From the NCBI RefSeq assembly GCF_030285665.1, contig NZ_CP127295.1, positions 5,456,001-5,520,000 on the forward strand: DNA of 64,000 nucleotides. The letters are read 5' to 3'. Of the stretch, positions 8,770 to 17,676 are shown one piece after another. This stretch comes from Amycolatopsis mongoliensis (GTDB taxonomy: Bacteria; Actinomycetota; Actinomycetes; Mycobacteriales; Pseudonocardiaceae). Both the position numbers and the translations under genes were made by a program. Numbering within the stretch: position 1 is the stretch's first letter; every line of letters begins with the position of its first letter. Under the pieces are notes generated by a model. The model had not been told where the DNA came from. It ran no database searches and saw only the letters and a program-made list of their open reading frames with translations.

Positions 8770-9954
8770 TCAGTCTGGGGGTGGATTCCGGGTCGTCCCC
8801 TGGGAGGAGACGCGACCCTGAGCTGCGCTGGGTGCCGGGTCCGGCGCGCTCGGTGACGGCTCGTCCTCTTCGGACGGTCCGGCGGCCTCCTCCGGCGCGT
8901 CGCCGTTCGTGGCCCCGTCTTCGGCGCGCGGGCGCCGCAGCGGCGTGGTCGTGCGCTCCCACAGCTTGCGGCCCTCTTCCGAGCGCAGCCGCTCGGACGC
9001 GCGTTCCATCTCCAGCCGTCGCCACTTGCGCCGCTGCCGCCGGGTCGCCTTGGCCGGCCACAGCTCCTGGATCGCGCTGTTGAAGTAGGCCCCGCCGACC
9101 ACGGCCAGGCCGATGAAGAACATCAGCAGCAGGAACGCGATCGGCGCGGCGAGGGCGCCGTAGGTGTAGCCGGTCTTGGTGATCCAGTTCAGGTAGACGC
9201 GCAGGCCGACCGAGGAGAGCAGGAACACGACCATCGCGAGCACCGCCCCGGGCAGGCCGCGGTGCCACGGCAGCTTCCGCGGCAGGGCGAGCTTGAACAG
9301 CGTGGTCAGCGCGAGGGTGATCATCACCCCGAGGGTCGGGAAGTACAGCGCGCTCACCCACGACGTGACGGTCGGGCGCCAGGTGCCGGGGAAGAACTCC
9401 GGCAGCAGGTCGGGGCCGATCGCCAGCAGCGGCAGCCCGACCACCAGGATGACCAGGCCGCACAGGTACAGCAGCAGCGCGAAGATCCGCTGCCAGACGT
9501 CGTTGCGGACGCCGTACTGGTCGTGGGCGACGGTGATCGCGTCCACGAACGACGACATCGCCGACGAACCCGCCCAGAGCGAGATGAGGAAGCCGACCGA
9601 GACGATCTCGCCCTTGCCGACGGTGAGGATGCTGTTCACGGTCGGCTCGATGATGTCGTGGACGGCGTTGGCGCTGAACACCGTCTTGCAGAAGCCGATG
9701 ATCCGGTCGTGCACGGCCGCCACGACGTCCTGGCCGAACCACTCGCCGACGAAGCCCAGGCTGCCGAGCAGCCCCAGCAGCAGCGGCGGCAGCGACAGGG
9801 TCTGCCAGAAGGCCGCCTCGGCGGCCTCGGAGAAGATGTTGCCCTCCCACGCCTTGGCGAACGTGCGCGTGACGAGGCGCCACGGCCCCCTTCGGGCCAT
9901 CTTCGTCGCTGTGGACGGCTGCACCTCACCCATGACGTGTCCAGCATGGTCCAT
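8770..9954 (-). CDS. YihY/virulence factor BrkB family membrane protein
   Basis: A 394-residue member of the YihY/BrkB family (once wrongly called ribonuclease BN). The NIFSEAAEAAFWQTLSLPPL motif near residues 39-58 is the family hallmark, followed by about six hydrophobic segments up to residue 285. The C-terminal 100 residues are charged: a basic stretch (KATRRQRRKWRR) and then an acidic, Pro/Ser/Glu-rich tail. A later start at the in-frame GTG for VMGEVQ (residue 7) is possible. It is divergent from the helicase across 194 bp in which I see no confident promoter. Confidence 0.9.
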   Translation of the reverse strand: MDHAGHVMGEVQPSTATKMARRGPWRLVTRTFAKAWEGNIFSEAAEAAFWQTLSLPPLLLGLLGSLGFVGEWFGQDVVAAVHDRIIGFCKTVFSANAVHDIIEPTVNSILTVGKGEIVSVGFLISLWAGSSAMSSFVDAITVAHDQYGVRNDVWQRIFALLLYLCGLVILVVGLPLLAIGPDLLPEFFPGTWRPTVTSWVSALYFPTLGVMITLALTTLFKLALPRKLPWHRGLPGAVLAMVVFLLSSVGLRVYLNWITKTGYTYGALAAPIAFLLLMFFIGLAVVGGAYFNSAIQELWPAKATRRQRRKWRRLEMERASERLRSEEGRKLWERTTTPLRRPRAEDGATNGDAPEEAAGPSEEDEPSPSAPDPAPSAAQGRVSSQGTTRNPPPD

Positions 9955-10148
9955 CCGTGCTGATTTGGCTCGTCACACCCCCTGCACCCGGGCGTGTCGG
10001 GGGACATCACCCGTGCCGGTGCCGGGAACTGTCGGACCCGGCCGGTAGACTCGCTCCAGTGCCCTCACCGCAGTCGCCGACACGGAAGTCGGTACCACAG
10101 TGAGGGTTTTCGCACGTCAAAGCACTTGAGCGAGGGGGAGGACCGGCG

Positions 10149-11882
10149 ATGACGGAGACGCAGCTCGGGGCGCCTCCCGCGGAGAAGGACTCGACCGCGC
10201 GCCCGCTGCGGGCGTGGCAGCGGCGGGCGCTCACCAAGTACCTGACGCGCAAGCCGAAGGACTTCCTCGCGGTGGCGACGCCCGGCGCCGGCAAGACGGT
10301 GTTCGGCCTGCGGATCGCCGCGGAGCTGCTGAGCGACCGCACGATCGAGGCCGTCACCATCGTCACGCCGACCGAGCACCTCAAGCACCAGTGGGCCGCG
10401 TCGGCGGCCGCGGCGGGCATCCAGATCGACTCGAACTTCCGCAACACCACCGGTGTGACGTCGTCGGACTACAACGGCGTCGCCCTGACGTACGCCCAGG
10501 TCGCGGCGCACCCGACGCTGCACCGGGTGCGCACCGAGAACCGCAAGACGCTGGTGATCCTCGACGAGATCCACCACGGCGGCGACGCGAAGTCGTGGGG
10601 TGACGCGATCCGCGAGGCCTTCACCCCGGCCGTCCGGCGCCTGTCGCTGACCGGGACCCCGTTCCGGTCCGACGACTCGGCCATCCCGTTCGTCACGTAC
10701 GAGCCGGACGCGGGCGGCTTCCAGCGCAGCAAGGCCGACCACTCCTACGGCTACGCGGACGCGCTGGCCGACGGCGTGGTCCGGCCGGTCGTGTTCCTGG
10801 CGTATTCGGGTGAGGCCTCCTGGCGCACGAGCGCGGGGGAGGAGTTCACCGCGCGGCTCGGCGAGCCGCTGACCGCGGAGCAGAACGCCCGGGCGTGGCG
10901 CACGGCGCTCGACCCGGCGGGCGAGTGGATCCCGGCGGTGCTGCACGCCGCGGACACCCGGCTGTCGCAGGTGCGCCAGAGCGTGCCGGACGCGGGCGGC
11001 CTGGTGATCGCCACCGACCAGGAGTCGGCGCGGGCGTACGCGAAGATCCTGGAGCGCATCTCGGGGGAGATGCCGACGCTGGTGCTGTCGGACGACCCGA
11101 AGGCCTCGGGCCGGATCAAGGAGTTCTCCGAGACGAACGAGCGCTGGATCGTGGCGGTCCGCATGGTCTCGGAGGGCGTCGACGTTCCGCGGCTGGCCGT
11201 CGGCGTGTACGCCACGAGTGCGTCGACCCCGCTGTTCTTCGCCCAGGCGATCGGCCGGTACGTGCGCGCCCGTCGCAAGGGTGAGACGGCCAGCGTGTTC
11301 CTGCCGTCGGTGCCGGTGCTGCTGGAGCTCGCGAGCGAGCTGGAGGCGCAGCGCGACCACGTGCTGGGCAAGCCGCACCGCGAGAAGGAGGGCTGGGAGG
11401 ACGAGCTCCTGGCCCAGGCCAACCGCACCGAGGACGAGCCGGGCGAAGAGGAGAAGGCGTTCACCTCGCTGGGCGCCTCGGCCGAGCTCGACCAGGTCAT
11501 CTACGACGGCAACTCGTTCGGCACGGCGGTGTTCTCGGGGTCGGACGAGGAGCAGGAGTACCTCGGCCTGCCGGGGCTGCTCGAGCCCGACCAGGTCCGC
11601 GCGCTGCTGCGGAAGCGGCAGGAGGAGCAGATCGCGGACGAGAAGCGCCGCAAGCCCGCGAAGGAGGAGCCGGCACCGCAGGCTCGTCCCCAGTCGGTGA
11701 GCGAGCGGCTCGGCGCGCTGCGCAAGGAGCTGAACGCGCTGGTGGGGATGTACCACCACCGCACGAAGAAGCCCCACGGCGCGATCCACAACGAGCTGCG
11801 CCGGGTGTGCGGCGGCCCGGTGACCGCGATGGCGACCGTCGAGCAGCTCGAGGAACGGATCGTCACCCTGCGGACCTGGTGA
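10149..11882 (+). CDS. DEAD/DEAH-box superfamily 2 helicase
   Basis: A 577-residue SF2 ATPase with all core motifs. Walker A is ATPGAGKT (residues 43-50), DEIH is at 140-143, motif III is SLTGTP, then VSEGVDVPRL and the motif VI arginine helix QAIGRYVRARRKGE. After the two RecA-like domains comes a charged 180-residue C-terminal region (EEEKAFTS..., KRQEEQIADEKRRK) ending in a helical DUF-like tail. This architecture is seen widely in actinomycetes, often not far from sigA/sigB, and its substrate is not known. GAGGGGGAGG at 10132-10141 serves as the ribosome-binding site. Confidence 0.9.
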   Translation: MTETQLGAPPAEKDSTARPLRAWQRRALTKYLTRKPKDFLAVATPGAGKTVFGLRIAAELLSDRTIEAVTIVTPTEHLKHQWAASAAAAGIQIDSNFRNTTGVTSSDYNGVALTYAQVAAHPTLHRVRTENRKTLVILDEIHHGGDAKSWGDAIREAFTPAVRRLSLTGTPFRSDDSAIPFVTYEPDAGGFQRSKADHSYGYADALADGVVRPVVFLAYSGEASWRTSAGEEFTARLGEPLTAEQNARAWRTALDPAGEWIPAVLHAADTRLSQVRQSVPDAGGLVIATDQESARAYAKILERISGEMPTLVLSDDPKASGRIKEFSETNERWIVAVRMVSEGVDVPRLAVGVYATSASTPLFFAQAIGRYVRARRKGETASVFLPSVPVLLELASELEAQRDHVLGKPHREKEGWEDELLAQANRTEDEPGEEEKAFTSLGASAELDQVIYDGNSFGTAVFSGSDEEQEYLGLPGLLEPDQVRALLRKRQEEQIADEKRRKPAKEEPAPQARPQSVSERLGALRKELNALVGMYHHRTKKPHGAIHNELRRVCGGPVTAMATVEQLEERIVTLRTW

Positions 11883-12407
11883 GGTTGCCGGGGGCCGGAG
11901 GGGGCGGCTGATCGAGGTGCGCGGACAGTCCGCCGCTCGGACAAGCCCGGTCGGGCCGATGGTCCGCTTGGTTCGCCCGAGCCCGCCTGACCCGTGTCGC
12001 GCGGCCCGTCGCCGAGCCCGCTCGCGCCGGGTCCGTCCCGGTCACCGGTGTCGCCCGGGAGGCTGAAGTCGGCCGTCACCGTCCGTTCCGCCGGGGCCGG
12101 GCCGGACCTTCCACAACTCCGTGACGTTGCGTGCCCGATCGGTCGTCCCCCGGCTGCCCGTGCGTCCCCCGGCCGGTGGCGACTCGGGCACGATCGCCGC
12201 CGAAGTTCGCAAGTCGGCGACCAATCGCGGGCCTTCGTCGTGGGTTCACCACCACTTCGCGCGGATCGCGCTCGGTGTCCACCGGCGGAGTATCTTCACT
12301 CTTGCAAGAAACATCGATGTAACACACGGTAAGTGCTGGCGATCACATCGTCAGCGGATCTACTCTTTCCGGGCGACCTTCAGCCCGTGTTGCCGAACCG
12401 TGTCCAA
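11883..12407. other. Long intergenic region upstream of the sugar ABC operon
   Basis: About 525 bp follow the helicase gene before the candidate promoter at 12408. Short open frames exist on both strands but have no start context, no recognisable domain, and codon use unlike neighbours. From about 12290 the base composition becomes noticeably richer in A and T, fitting a regulatory region. No terminator hairpin is obvious directly after the helicase stop. Confidence 0.5.
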
Positions 12408-12437
12408 TTGGTGTCATTTAATCGATCCAGCTATCTT
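12408..12437 (+). promoter_or_regulatory. Candidate sigma-A-type promoter of the sugar ABC operon
   Basis: TTGGTG at 12408-12413 and TATCTT at 12432-12437 are separated by 18 bp, matching 3 and 4 of the six consensus bases. The -35 box overlaps the palindrome CCAATTGG (12404-12411). Transcription would start near 12444, leaving a leader of about 140 nt that contains the 12457-12481 inverted repeat. Prediction by eye only. Confidence 0.4.
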
Positions 12438-12456
12438 CCCCGCAGCCGCTCAGCGG

Positions 12457-12481
12457 CATATGTTGTCGCCCACAACATATG
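12457..12481. promoter_or_regulatory. Palindromic candidate operator (ROK repressor site)
   Basis: A perfect 10-bp inverted repeat, CATATGTTGT at 12457-12466 and ACAACATATG at 12472-12481, has a 5-bp centre. It is AT-rich in a GC-rich genome and sits just downstream of the predicted start of transcription, 101 bp before the first gene. That position, and the ROK regulator encoded as the last gene of this operon, suggest autoregulation by the ROK protein. An RNA hairpin in the leader is the alternative. Confidence 0.6.
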
Positions 12482-12582
12482 CGCGTCGGTGCGCCGGGAC
12501 CCTCCGGATCACCGCCTCGCAGGGCCCGAGACGACGTCGAGGGCCTGCTCGTCACCAATGCTTGGATCCGGAAGGAACGAGG

Positions 12583-13716
12583 ATGCGCAGCAGAACCCTT
12601 ACCCTCCTCGCCGCCACGGTGAGCGCCGGCCTGGTGCTCTCCGCTTGCGGTGCCAACAGTTCGGACAGCGGGGGCACGGGGAGCAACTCCGCCTCCTCCG
12701 CGCCGGCCGCCTCCGGCGCCAACGGCAAGGTCGGCGTCATCCTCCCGGAGACCGCCACCTCGGCGCGCTGGGAGGCCTTCGACAAGCCGATGCTGCAGGC
12801 CGCTCTGTCGGCGCAGGGCTTCGAGGCCGACATCCAGAACGCCCAGGGCGACAGCCAGAAGTTCTCCACCCTGGCCGACGGCTTCATCAGCTCCGGCGTC
12901 AAGGTCCTGATCATCGCCCCGTCCGACCCGGCCGTCGGTGCCGCCGTCGAGGCGAAGGCCAAGGGCGCGGGCATCCCGGTCATCGACTACGACCGGCCGA
13001 GCCTCGGCGGGTCCGCCGACTACTACGTCTCGTTCGACAACGAGAAGGTCGGCCAGCTGCAGGGCCAGGGCCTCGCGGACAAGCTGAAGGACAAGCCGGG
13101 CGCGCAGGTCATCCAGATCGAGGGTGCTCCGACCGACAACAACGCGACGCTGTTCACCAACGGCCAGGACTCCGTCCTCAAGCCGCTGTTCGCCAGTGGT
13201 GCGCTGAAGCTGGTCCAGAAGCAGCCGATCAACGACTGGGACAACCAGCTCGGCGGCACCACCTTCGAGCAGATCCTGCAGGGCAACGGCGGCAAGGTCG
13301 ACGGCGTCGTCGCGGCGAACGACGGCCTGGCCGGCGCGGTCATCACGATCCTCAAGAAGAACGGCCTCAACGGCAAGGTCCCGGTCACCGGCCAGGACGC
13401 CACTGCGGACGGCCTCATGGCCATCATGCGCGGCGACCAGTACCTGACGATCTTCAAGCCGATCAAGGAAGAGGCCGAGTCGACCGCGAAGCTGGCCGCC
13501 GCTCTCGCCAAGGGTGACACCGCCGGTGCGGACGCGATCGCGACGGGCAAGCTCCACGACCCGAAGAACAACCGCGACATCAAGTCCGTGCTGCTCACGC
13601 CGACCCTGATCCTGGAGAAGGACATCAAGACCGTCGTGACCCAGGGCTACGTGAAGGCGACCGAGATCTGCGGTGGCGACCTCGCCGCCAAGTGCAGCTC
13701 GCTCGGCATCTCCTGA
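12583..13716 (+). CDS. Sugar ABC transporter substrate-binding lipoprotein (xylose type)
   Basis: A 377-residue type 2 periplasmic-binding-protein-like receptor. The lipobox LSAC puts the lipidated cysteine at residue 22, followed by a Ser/Gly/Ala linker to about residue 47. The mature part has the XylF-like phrases YYVSFDNEKVG, VVAANDGLAGA, TGQDATADGL and YLTIFKPIKEEAE. D-xylose or another pentose is the likely ligand, though the specificity is not provable here. GAAGGAACGAGG before ATG 12583 is a good ribosome-binding site and decides this start over a longer open frame that has no signal peptide. First gene of the importer operon. Confidence 0.9.
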   Translation: MRSRTLTLLAATVSAGLVLSACGANSSDSGGTGSNSASSAPAASGANGKVGVILPETATSARWEAFDKPMLQAALSAQGFEADIQNAQGDSQKFSTLADGFISSGVKVLIIAPSDPAVGAAVEAKAKGAGIPVIDYDRPSLGGSADYYVSFDNEKVGQLQGQGLADKLKDKPGAQVIQIEGAPTDNNATLFTNGQDSVLKPLFASGALKLVQKQPINDWDNQLGGTTFEQILQGNGGKVDGVVAANDGLAGAVITILKKNGLNGKVPVTGQDATADGLMAIMRGDQYLTIFKPIKEEAESTAKLAAALAKGDTAGADAIATGKLHDPKNNRDIKSVLLTPTLILEKDIKTVVTQGYVKATEICGGDLAAKCSSLGIS

Positions 13717-13725
13717 GCCGGCCCC

Positions 13726-13818
13726 GGTACCAATCCGGCCAAAAGTAGGCCGCCCCCCGAGCGGCACGTAACCGTTGCTACGGGTCGATTCGGCCGTGGC
13801 TGTGGTCGGATTGGTATC
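13726..13818. promoter_or_regulatory. Inverted repeat between binding-protein and ATPase genes
   Basis: GGTACCAATCCGGCC (13726-13740) and GGTCGGATTGGTATC (13804-13818) are inverted copies matching at 13 of 15 positions and separated by 63 nt that contain a further short GC-rich hairpin. It lies in the 192-bp gap between the binding-protein stop and the ATPase start. Such structures often protect the 3' end of the binding-protein message, giving more receptor than membrane components. Confidence 0.5.
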
Positions 13819-13908
13819 GAACGGCGCAGTACCCATGAACAGCCGGGCCGGGACGCGCACCCCGACAGCGCGTCCCGGCCCGGTACCCACCCAGGAGAAA
13901 AGCCAGCC

Positions 13909-14682
13909 ATGAGTGAGCCCATTCTCGAGATCAAGGGCCTGAACAAGAGCTTCGGCCCCGTCCACGTCCTCCACGACGTGGACTTCGACGTGCGTGCGGG
14001 CGAAGTGACCGCCCTGGTCGGCGACAACGGCGCCGGCAAGTCGACCCTCGTCAAGTGCATCGCCGGTATCCACCCGTACGACTCGGGGGCCGTGCGGTTC
14101 AACGGCAAGGACACCCACATCCGCGGCCCGCGCGACGCGGCGGACCTCGGCATCGAGGTCGTCTACCAGGACCTCGCGCTCGCCGACAACCTCGACATCG
14201 TCCAGAACATGTTCCTCGGCCGCGAGCGCGGCAGCTCGTGGAAGCTGGACGAGGCCAGCATGGAGAAGGCCGCCCGCGAGACGCTGGCTTCCCTCTCGGT
14301 CCGGACGGTGAAGTCCGTCCGCACTCCGGTTTCATCGCTGTCCGGTGGTCAGCGCCAGACCGTCGCCATCGCGAAGTCGGTGCTGTGGAACAGCAAGGTC
14401 GTCGTGCTCGACGAGCCGACCGCCGCGCTGGGTGTCGCCCAGACCCGGCAGGTGCTCGACCTGGTCCGCCGGCTGGCCGAGCAGGGCCTCGGGGTCGTGC
14501 TGATCAGCCACAACATGGCCGACGTGTTCGAGGTCGCCGACCGCATCGCGGTCCTCTACCTCGGCCGGCTCGTCGCCGAGGTGCACACGAAGGACGTCAC
14601 CCACGGCCAGGTCGTGGAGCTGATCACCGCGGGTCGCTCCGGTGACCTCGGCCTGGCCCGGCCCGAAGCCGTGGTCCTGTGA
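13909..14682 (+). CDS. Sugar ABC transporter ATP-binding protein
   Basis: A 257-residue ABC ATPase. Walker A is GDNGAGKST (about residues 39-47), the Q-loop is VVYQD, the signature is LSGGQRQ, Walker B is VVVLDEPTAAL, and the H-loop is LISHNM. It has one nucleotide-binding domain, whereas E. coli XylG has two, so it probably acts as a homodimer, like the FrcA-type ATPases. Its ATG has AGGAGAAAAG upstream. It overlaps the permease start by 4 bp (GTGA), showing translational coupling. Confidence 0.93.
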   Translation: MSEPILEIKGLNKSFGPVHVLHDVDFDVRAGEVTALVGDNGAGKSTLVKCIAGIHPYDSGAVRFNGKDTHIRGPRDAADLGIEVVYQDLALADNLDIVQNMFLGRERGSSWKLDEASMEKAARETLASLSVRTVKSVRTPVSSLSGGQRQTVAIAKSVLWNSKVVVLDEPTAALGVAQTRQVLDLVRRLAEQGLGVVLISHNMADVFEVADRIAVLYLGRLVAEVHTKDVTHGQVVELITAGRSGDLGLARPEAVVL

Positions 14683-16166
14683 GCGGGAAGAAAGAACCGG
14701 AAATGACTGAAACCCCTGCCAAGAACGAGGTCGGCACGCCCGCCGACGCGCTCGCGCAGACCCAGAACCCCACCGCGGCGATCACCGACTTCGGCATCGA
14801 CACGACATCGATGTCAACCGGCGAAGCCGTCCGCGACTACTTCGCCCGCCTGCGGGCCGGCGAGCTCGGCGCGCTGCCGTCGCTGTTCGGCCTGCTCGTG
14901 CTCGTCATCCTGTTCAGCGCGCTGTCGGACAACTTCTTCACGCTGGCCAACATCGCCAACGTCTTCCCGCAGGGCGCGGGCGTGATCATCATCGCGATGG
15001 GCATCGTCTTCGTGCTGCTGCTCGGCGAGATCGACCTCGCCGCCGGTGTCGCGTCCGGCACCGCCGCGTCGGTGATGGCGCTGCACTACGTCCACGCCGG
15101 GAACCTGCTGGGCTCCATGGGCTCCGGCGTGTTCATCACGTTCATCGCGGTCCTCGCCGTGGCCATGCTGCTGTCGGCCTACCAGCGGATCTGGGTCGGC
15201 GCCGCACTGTCGCTGATCGGCCTGCTGATCGTCGCGATCGGCGTTCCCGCCAACGCCTGGCTGGAAATCCTGCTGGCCATCTGCGTCGGCACCGCGATCG
15301 GCTGCATCACCGGCTTCCTCGTGTCGAAGATCGGCATGCCGTCCTTCGTCGTGACGCTGGCGCTGTTCATCGTGTGGCAGGGCGTCCTGCTGCAGTTCAT
15401 CGGTGAAGGCGGCACGATCGGCATCACCAACTCCGACATCCTGTACAAGATCGCCAACGGCAACCTGAACATCCTGGGCAGCTGGATCTTCTTCCTCGTC
15501 GCCGCCGGCGGCTTCGCGGTGATCACGCTGCTCAGCCACTTCAAGCGGCTCCAGCGCGGCCTGGTCGTGCAGCCGACGGCGCTGATGATGATCAAGGTCG
15601 GCGCGCTCGTCGTGCTGTCGGCCCTGGGCACCTGGCTGCTGACGATCAACCGCTCGCCGAACAAGGCGGTCGTCACGATCGAAGGCGTCCCGTACGTCAT
15701 CCCGATCATGCTGGTGCTCCTGGTCGCCGGGACCTACGTGCTCAACCGGACCAGGTACGGCCGGTACGTCTACGCGGTCGGCGGCAACAAGGAAGCCGCC
15801 CGCCGCGCCGGTATCGACGTGCCGAAGATCCGGGCGAGCGTGTTCGTCATCGGCTCGGCGATCGCGGCCATCGGCGGCATCGTCGCCGCGTCGAAGGTCG
15901 GTTCGGTCAGCCCGCAGTCCGGTGGCCTCAACACGCTGCTGTTCGCGGTGGGCTCGGCCGTCATCGGCGGCACGTCGCTGTTCGGCGGCAAGGGCCGGGT
16001 GGCCGACGCCGTCGTCGGTGGCCTGGTGATCGCCGTGGTCATCAACGGCCTCGGCCTGCTCAAGCAGCCGGCTGCGGTGGTCAACATCATCACCGGTCTG
16101 GTCCTCCTGCTCGCCGCCACCGTCGACGCGCTGTCCCGGCGCCGCGCGGCTGCGTCGACGCGCTGA
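14679..16166 (+). CDS. Sugar ABC transporter permease (XylH/RbsC family)
   Basis: A 495-residue permease, longer than the usual 390 or so. A hydrophilic N-terminal 65 residues precede about twelve hydrophobic segments. Family landmarks are GEIDLAAG near residue 120, TGFLVSKIGMPSFVVTLAL, AVGGNKEAARRAGI near residue 365 (the EAA-like loop that contacts the ATPase), and GSAVIGGTSLFGGKG. GTG start at 14679 overlaps the ATPase stop. An alternative ATG lies 8 codons downstream. It forms the membrane channel with the adjacent ATPase. Confidence 0.93.
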   Translation: MSGKKEPEMTETPAKNEVGTPADALAQTQNPTAAITDFGIDTTSMSTGEAVRDYFARLRAGELGALPSLFGLLVLVILFSALSDNFFTLANIANVFPQGAGVIIIAMGIVFVLLLGEIDLAAGVASGTAASVMALHYVHAGNLLGSMGSGVFITFIAVLAVAMLLSAYQRIWVGAALSLIGLLIVAIGVPANAWLEILLAICVGTAIGCITGFLVSKIGMPSFVVTLALFIVWQGVLLQFIGEGGTIGITNSDILYKIANGNLNILGSWIFFLVAAGGFAVITLLSHFKRLQRGLVVQPTALMMIKVGALVVLSALGTWLLTINRSPNKAVVTIEGVPYVIPIMLVLLVAGTYVLNRTRYGRYVYAVGGNKEAARRAGIDVPKIRASVFVIGSAIAAIGGIVAASKVGSVSPQSGGLNTLLFAVGSAVIGGTSLFGGKGRVADAVVGGLVIAVVINGLGLLKQPAAVVNIITGLVLLLAATVDALSRRRAAASTR

Positions 16167-16177
16167 ACCAGCATGGA

Positions 16178-17359
16178 ATGATCAGGCCCGTGACCAGCAC
16201 ACCCGTTGCACGACCGGACGAGGTGCGCCGGCACAACCGCACGACCCTGCTCCGTCTGCTGCACGTCGGCGGGCCGAGCACCCGGGCGACCCTGGCCGCC
16301 GAGCTGGGGCTCAACCGGAGCACGATCAAGACCCTCGTCGACGGGCTCGCCGAAGCCGGTGTCGTCGAGGAGAAGGTGCCGAGGCCGGGACGAGGGGCGG
16401 GCCGCCCCTCGCTCCTGGTCCTGCCCCAGCCGCACGCGGCGGTCGTGCTCGCGGTCGACCTGCAGGTCGAGCACGTCGCGATCGCCCTGGTCGGGTTGGG
16501 TGGCCAGATCCTGGGCCGCAACAGCTGGAACCTGCGCGGCCGGATGGGGCAGCCCGACGAGGTCATCACGCACGTCATCGAGTCGACGGCCATCCTGGCC
16601 GGCGACCTCGACGTGACCCCGGTGGCGGCCGGGGTGTCGGTGCCGGGCGTCGTCCGCCGGGCGGACGGGTACGTGCACGAGGCCCCGAACCTGCGCTGGA
16701 CCGACGTCGCGCTCGGCGACCGGCTCGGCGGGGTGCTGCAGATCCCGATCATGGTCGGCAACGACGCCGAGTTCGGCGCGGTCGCCGAGCACCTGCGCGG
16801 CGCGGCCCGCGGGGCGTCCGACGTGGTGTACATCTCGGCGGACGTCGGGGTCGGCGGCGGTGTCATCGCCGAAGGTTCGGCGCTGCGCGGCGGCTCCGGC
16901 TACGTCGGCGAGATCGGGCACATGGTGATCCGCCCGGACGGGCGGGCCTGCTACTGCGGCAGCAGTGGCTGCTGGGAGACCGAGGTCGGCGAGGCGGCCC
17001 TGTGCCGGGCGCTCGGGCTGCCGGAGGACACGCCCCGCGGGGCGATCCTGTTCGAGCTGCGCGAGCTGGGCCGGGACCCGGAGGCGGCGCTGTCGCGGCT
17101 CGCGGAGTTCGCCGAGTGGCTGACCCTGGGGCTGATCAACGTCGTCAACCTGCTCGGGCCGCAGCTGGTGATCCTCGGCGACCTGCTGACGGTGCTGCCG
17201 GAGGCGGTGCTGCGGCACGTCGGCGCGGAGGTGCGCCGGCGCAGCCTGGTGAGCCGCGCGGTCGGGGGCACCCGGATCATCAGCTCGGCGCTGGGGGCCG
17301 ACGTGAAGCTGCTCGGAGCCGCGGAAGTGGCGTTCGAAGTCGTGCTGGATTCTGTCTGA
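16178..17359 (+). CDS. ROK family transcriptional repressor
   Basis: A 393-residue ROK regulator. The N-terminus holds a winged helix-turn-helix (RATLAAELGLNRSTIKTLVDG, about residues 33-53), and the rest is the sugar-kinase-like fold. It carries the ROK zinc motif GHMV...CYCGSSGCWE near residues 248-268. It starts 11 bp after the permease gene, so it is in the importer operon. The GTG at 16190 with AGG upstream is an alternative start. ROK proteins of this arrangement usually repress the linked sugar operon and are released by the sugar. The palindrome at 12457-12481 is the obvious candidate site. Confidence 0.9.
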   Translation: MIRPVTSTPVARPDEVRRHNRTTLLRLLHVGGPSTRATLAAELGLNRSTIKTLVDGLAEAGVVEEKVPRPGRGAGRPSLLVLPQPHAAVVLAVDLQVEHVAIALVGLGGQILGRNSWNLRGRMGQPDEVITHVIESTAILAGDLDVTPVAAGVSVPGVVRRADGYVHEAPNLRWTDVALGDRLGGVLQIPIMVGNDAEFGAVAEHLRGAARGASDVVYISADVGVGGGVIAEGSALRGGSGYVGEIGHMVIRPDGRACYCGSSGCWETEVGEAALCRALGLPEDTPRGAILFELRELGRDPEAALSRLAEFAEWLTLGLINVVNLLGPQLVILGDLLTVLPEAVLRHVGAEVRRRSLVSRAVGGTRIISSALGADVKLLGAAEVAFEVVLDSV

Positions 17360-17446
17360 TTTCCTGTCCGGTTTCGTGTCCGGAATCAGGGCTTTTCGCG
17401 GCCGGAGCGTGACATTGGCCACGCATTTTGCAAGTTGCAGAAAAAA

Positions 17447-17484
17447 CGAAGGCGGCCGGTGCCTGTGCGCACCGGCCGCCTTCG
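17447..17484 (-). terminator. Strong terminator of the DUF7455 gene, shared with the ROK operon
   Basis: A perfect 16-bp stem (17447-17462 with 17469-17484) closes a 6-nt loop. AAAAAA at 17441-17446 becomes a six-T run for leftward transcription, making a classical Rho-independent terminator for the small gene at 17500-17676. In the other direction it closes the ROK gene region without a T tract. Confidence 0.9.
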
Positions 17485-17499
17485 GGCGTTTCGGGGTCG

Positions 17500-17676
17500 T
17501 TACCGCTGGATGTCGGCGGACAGTTCCTTGAGCTTGGCCTCGTGCTCGCGGGCGTGGTGCCCGCAGAAGAGCAGTTCGCCACCCTTGAGGATGGCTCGTA
17601 CCTGAGCTGCTGCTCCGCACCGGTCACAGCGGTCGGCGGCGGTCAGTTCGGGGCGGGTGAGCGTCGGCGTTGTCAT
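17500..17676 (-). CDS. Short zinc-ribbon-like protein (DUF7455 type)
   Basis: A 58-residue protein starting at ATG 17676 with GGAG 8 nt upstream on its strand; the longer open frame before it lacks start context. C17-x-x-C20 and C38-x-H40-H41 (DRCDRCG and FCGHH) are arranged like a small metal-binding knuckle, followed by a charged helix. Such proteins are common in actinomycetes and unstudied. It stands alone, with its own terminator, and is divergent from the EamA transporter gene. Confidence 0.85.
   Translation of the reverse strand: MTTPTLTRPELTAADRCDRCGAAAQVRAILKGGELLFCGHHAREHEAKLKELSADIQR

Noticed and set aside
5385..9083. Very long rightward open frame (over 1200 codons) opposite the RND pump gene
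   Set aside because: It is a shadow frame of GC-rich DNA: Arg, Gly, Asp and Gln dominate, there is no domain, and the opposite strand carries a complete AcrB-type protein.
9955..10148. TAGACT (10046-10051) as a -10 box for the helicase gene
   Set aside because: No acceptable -35 hexamer is found 16-19 bp upstream, so the site is not listed.
12121..12582. N-terminal extension of the sugar-binding protein
   Set aside because: The extended frame lacks a signal peptide, crosses the palindrome and promoter region, and the ATG at 12583 has a strong ribosome-binding site followed by a perfect lipoprotein signal.
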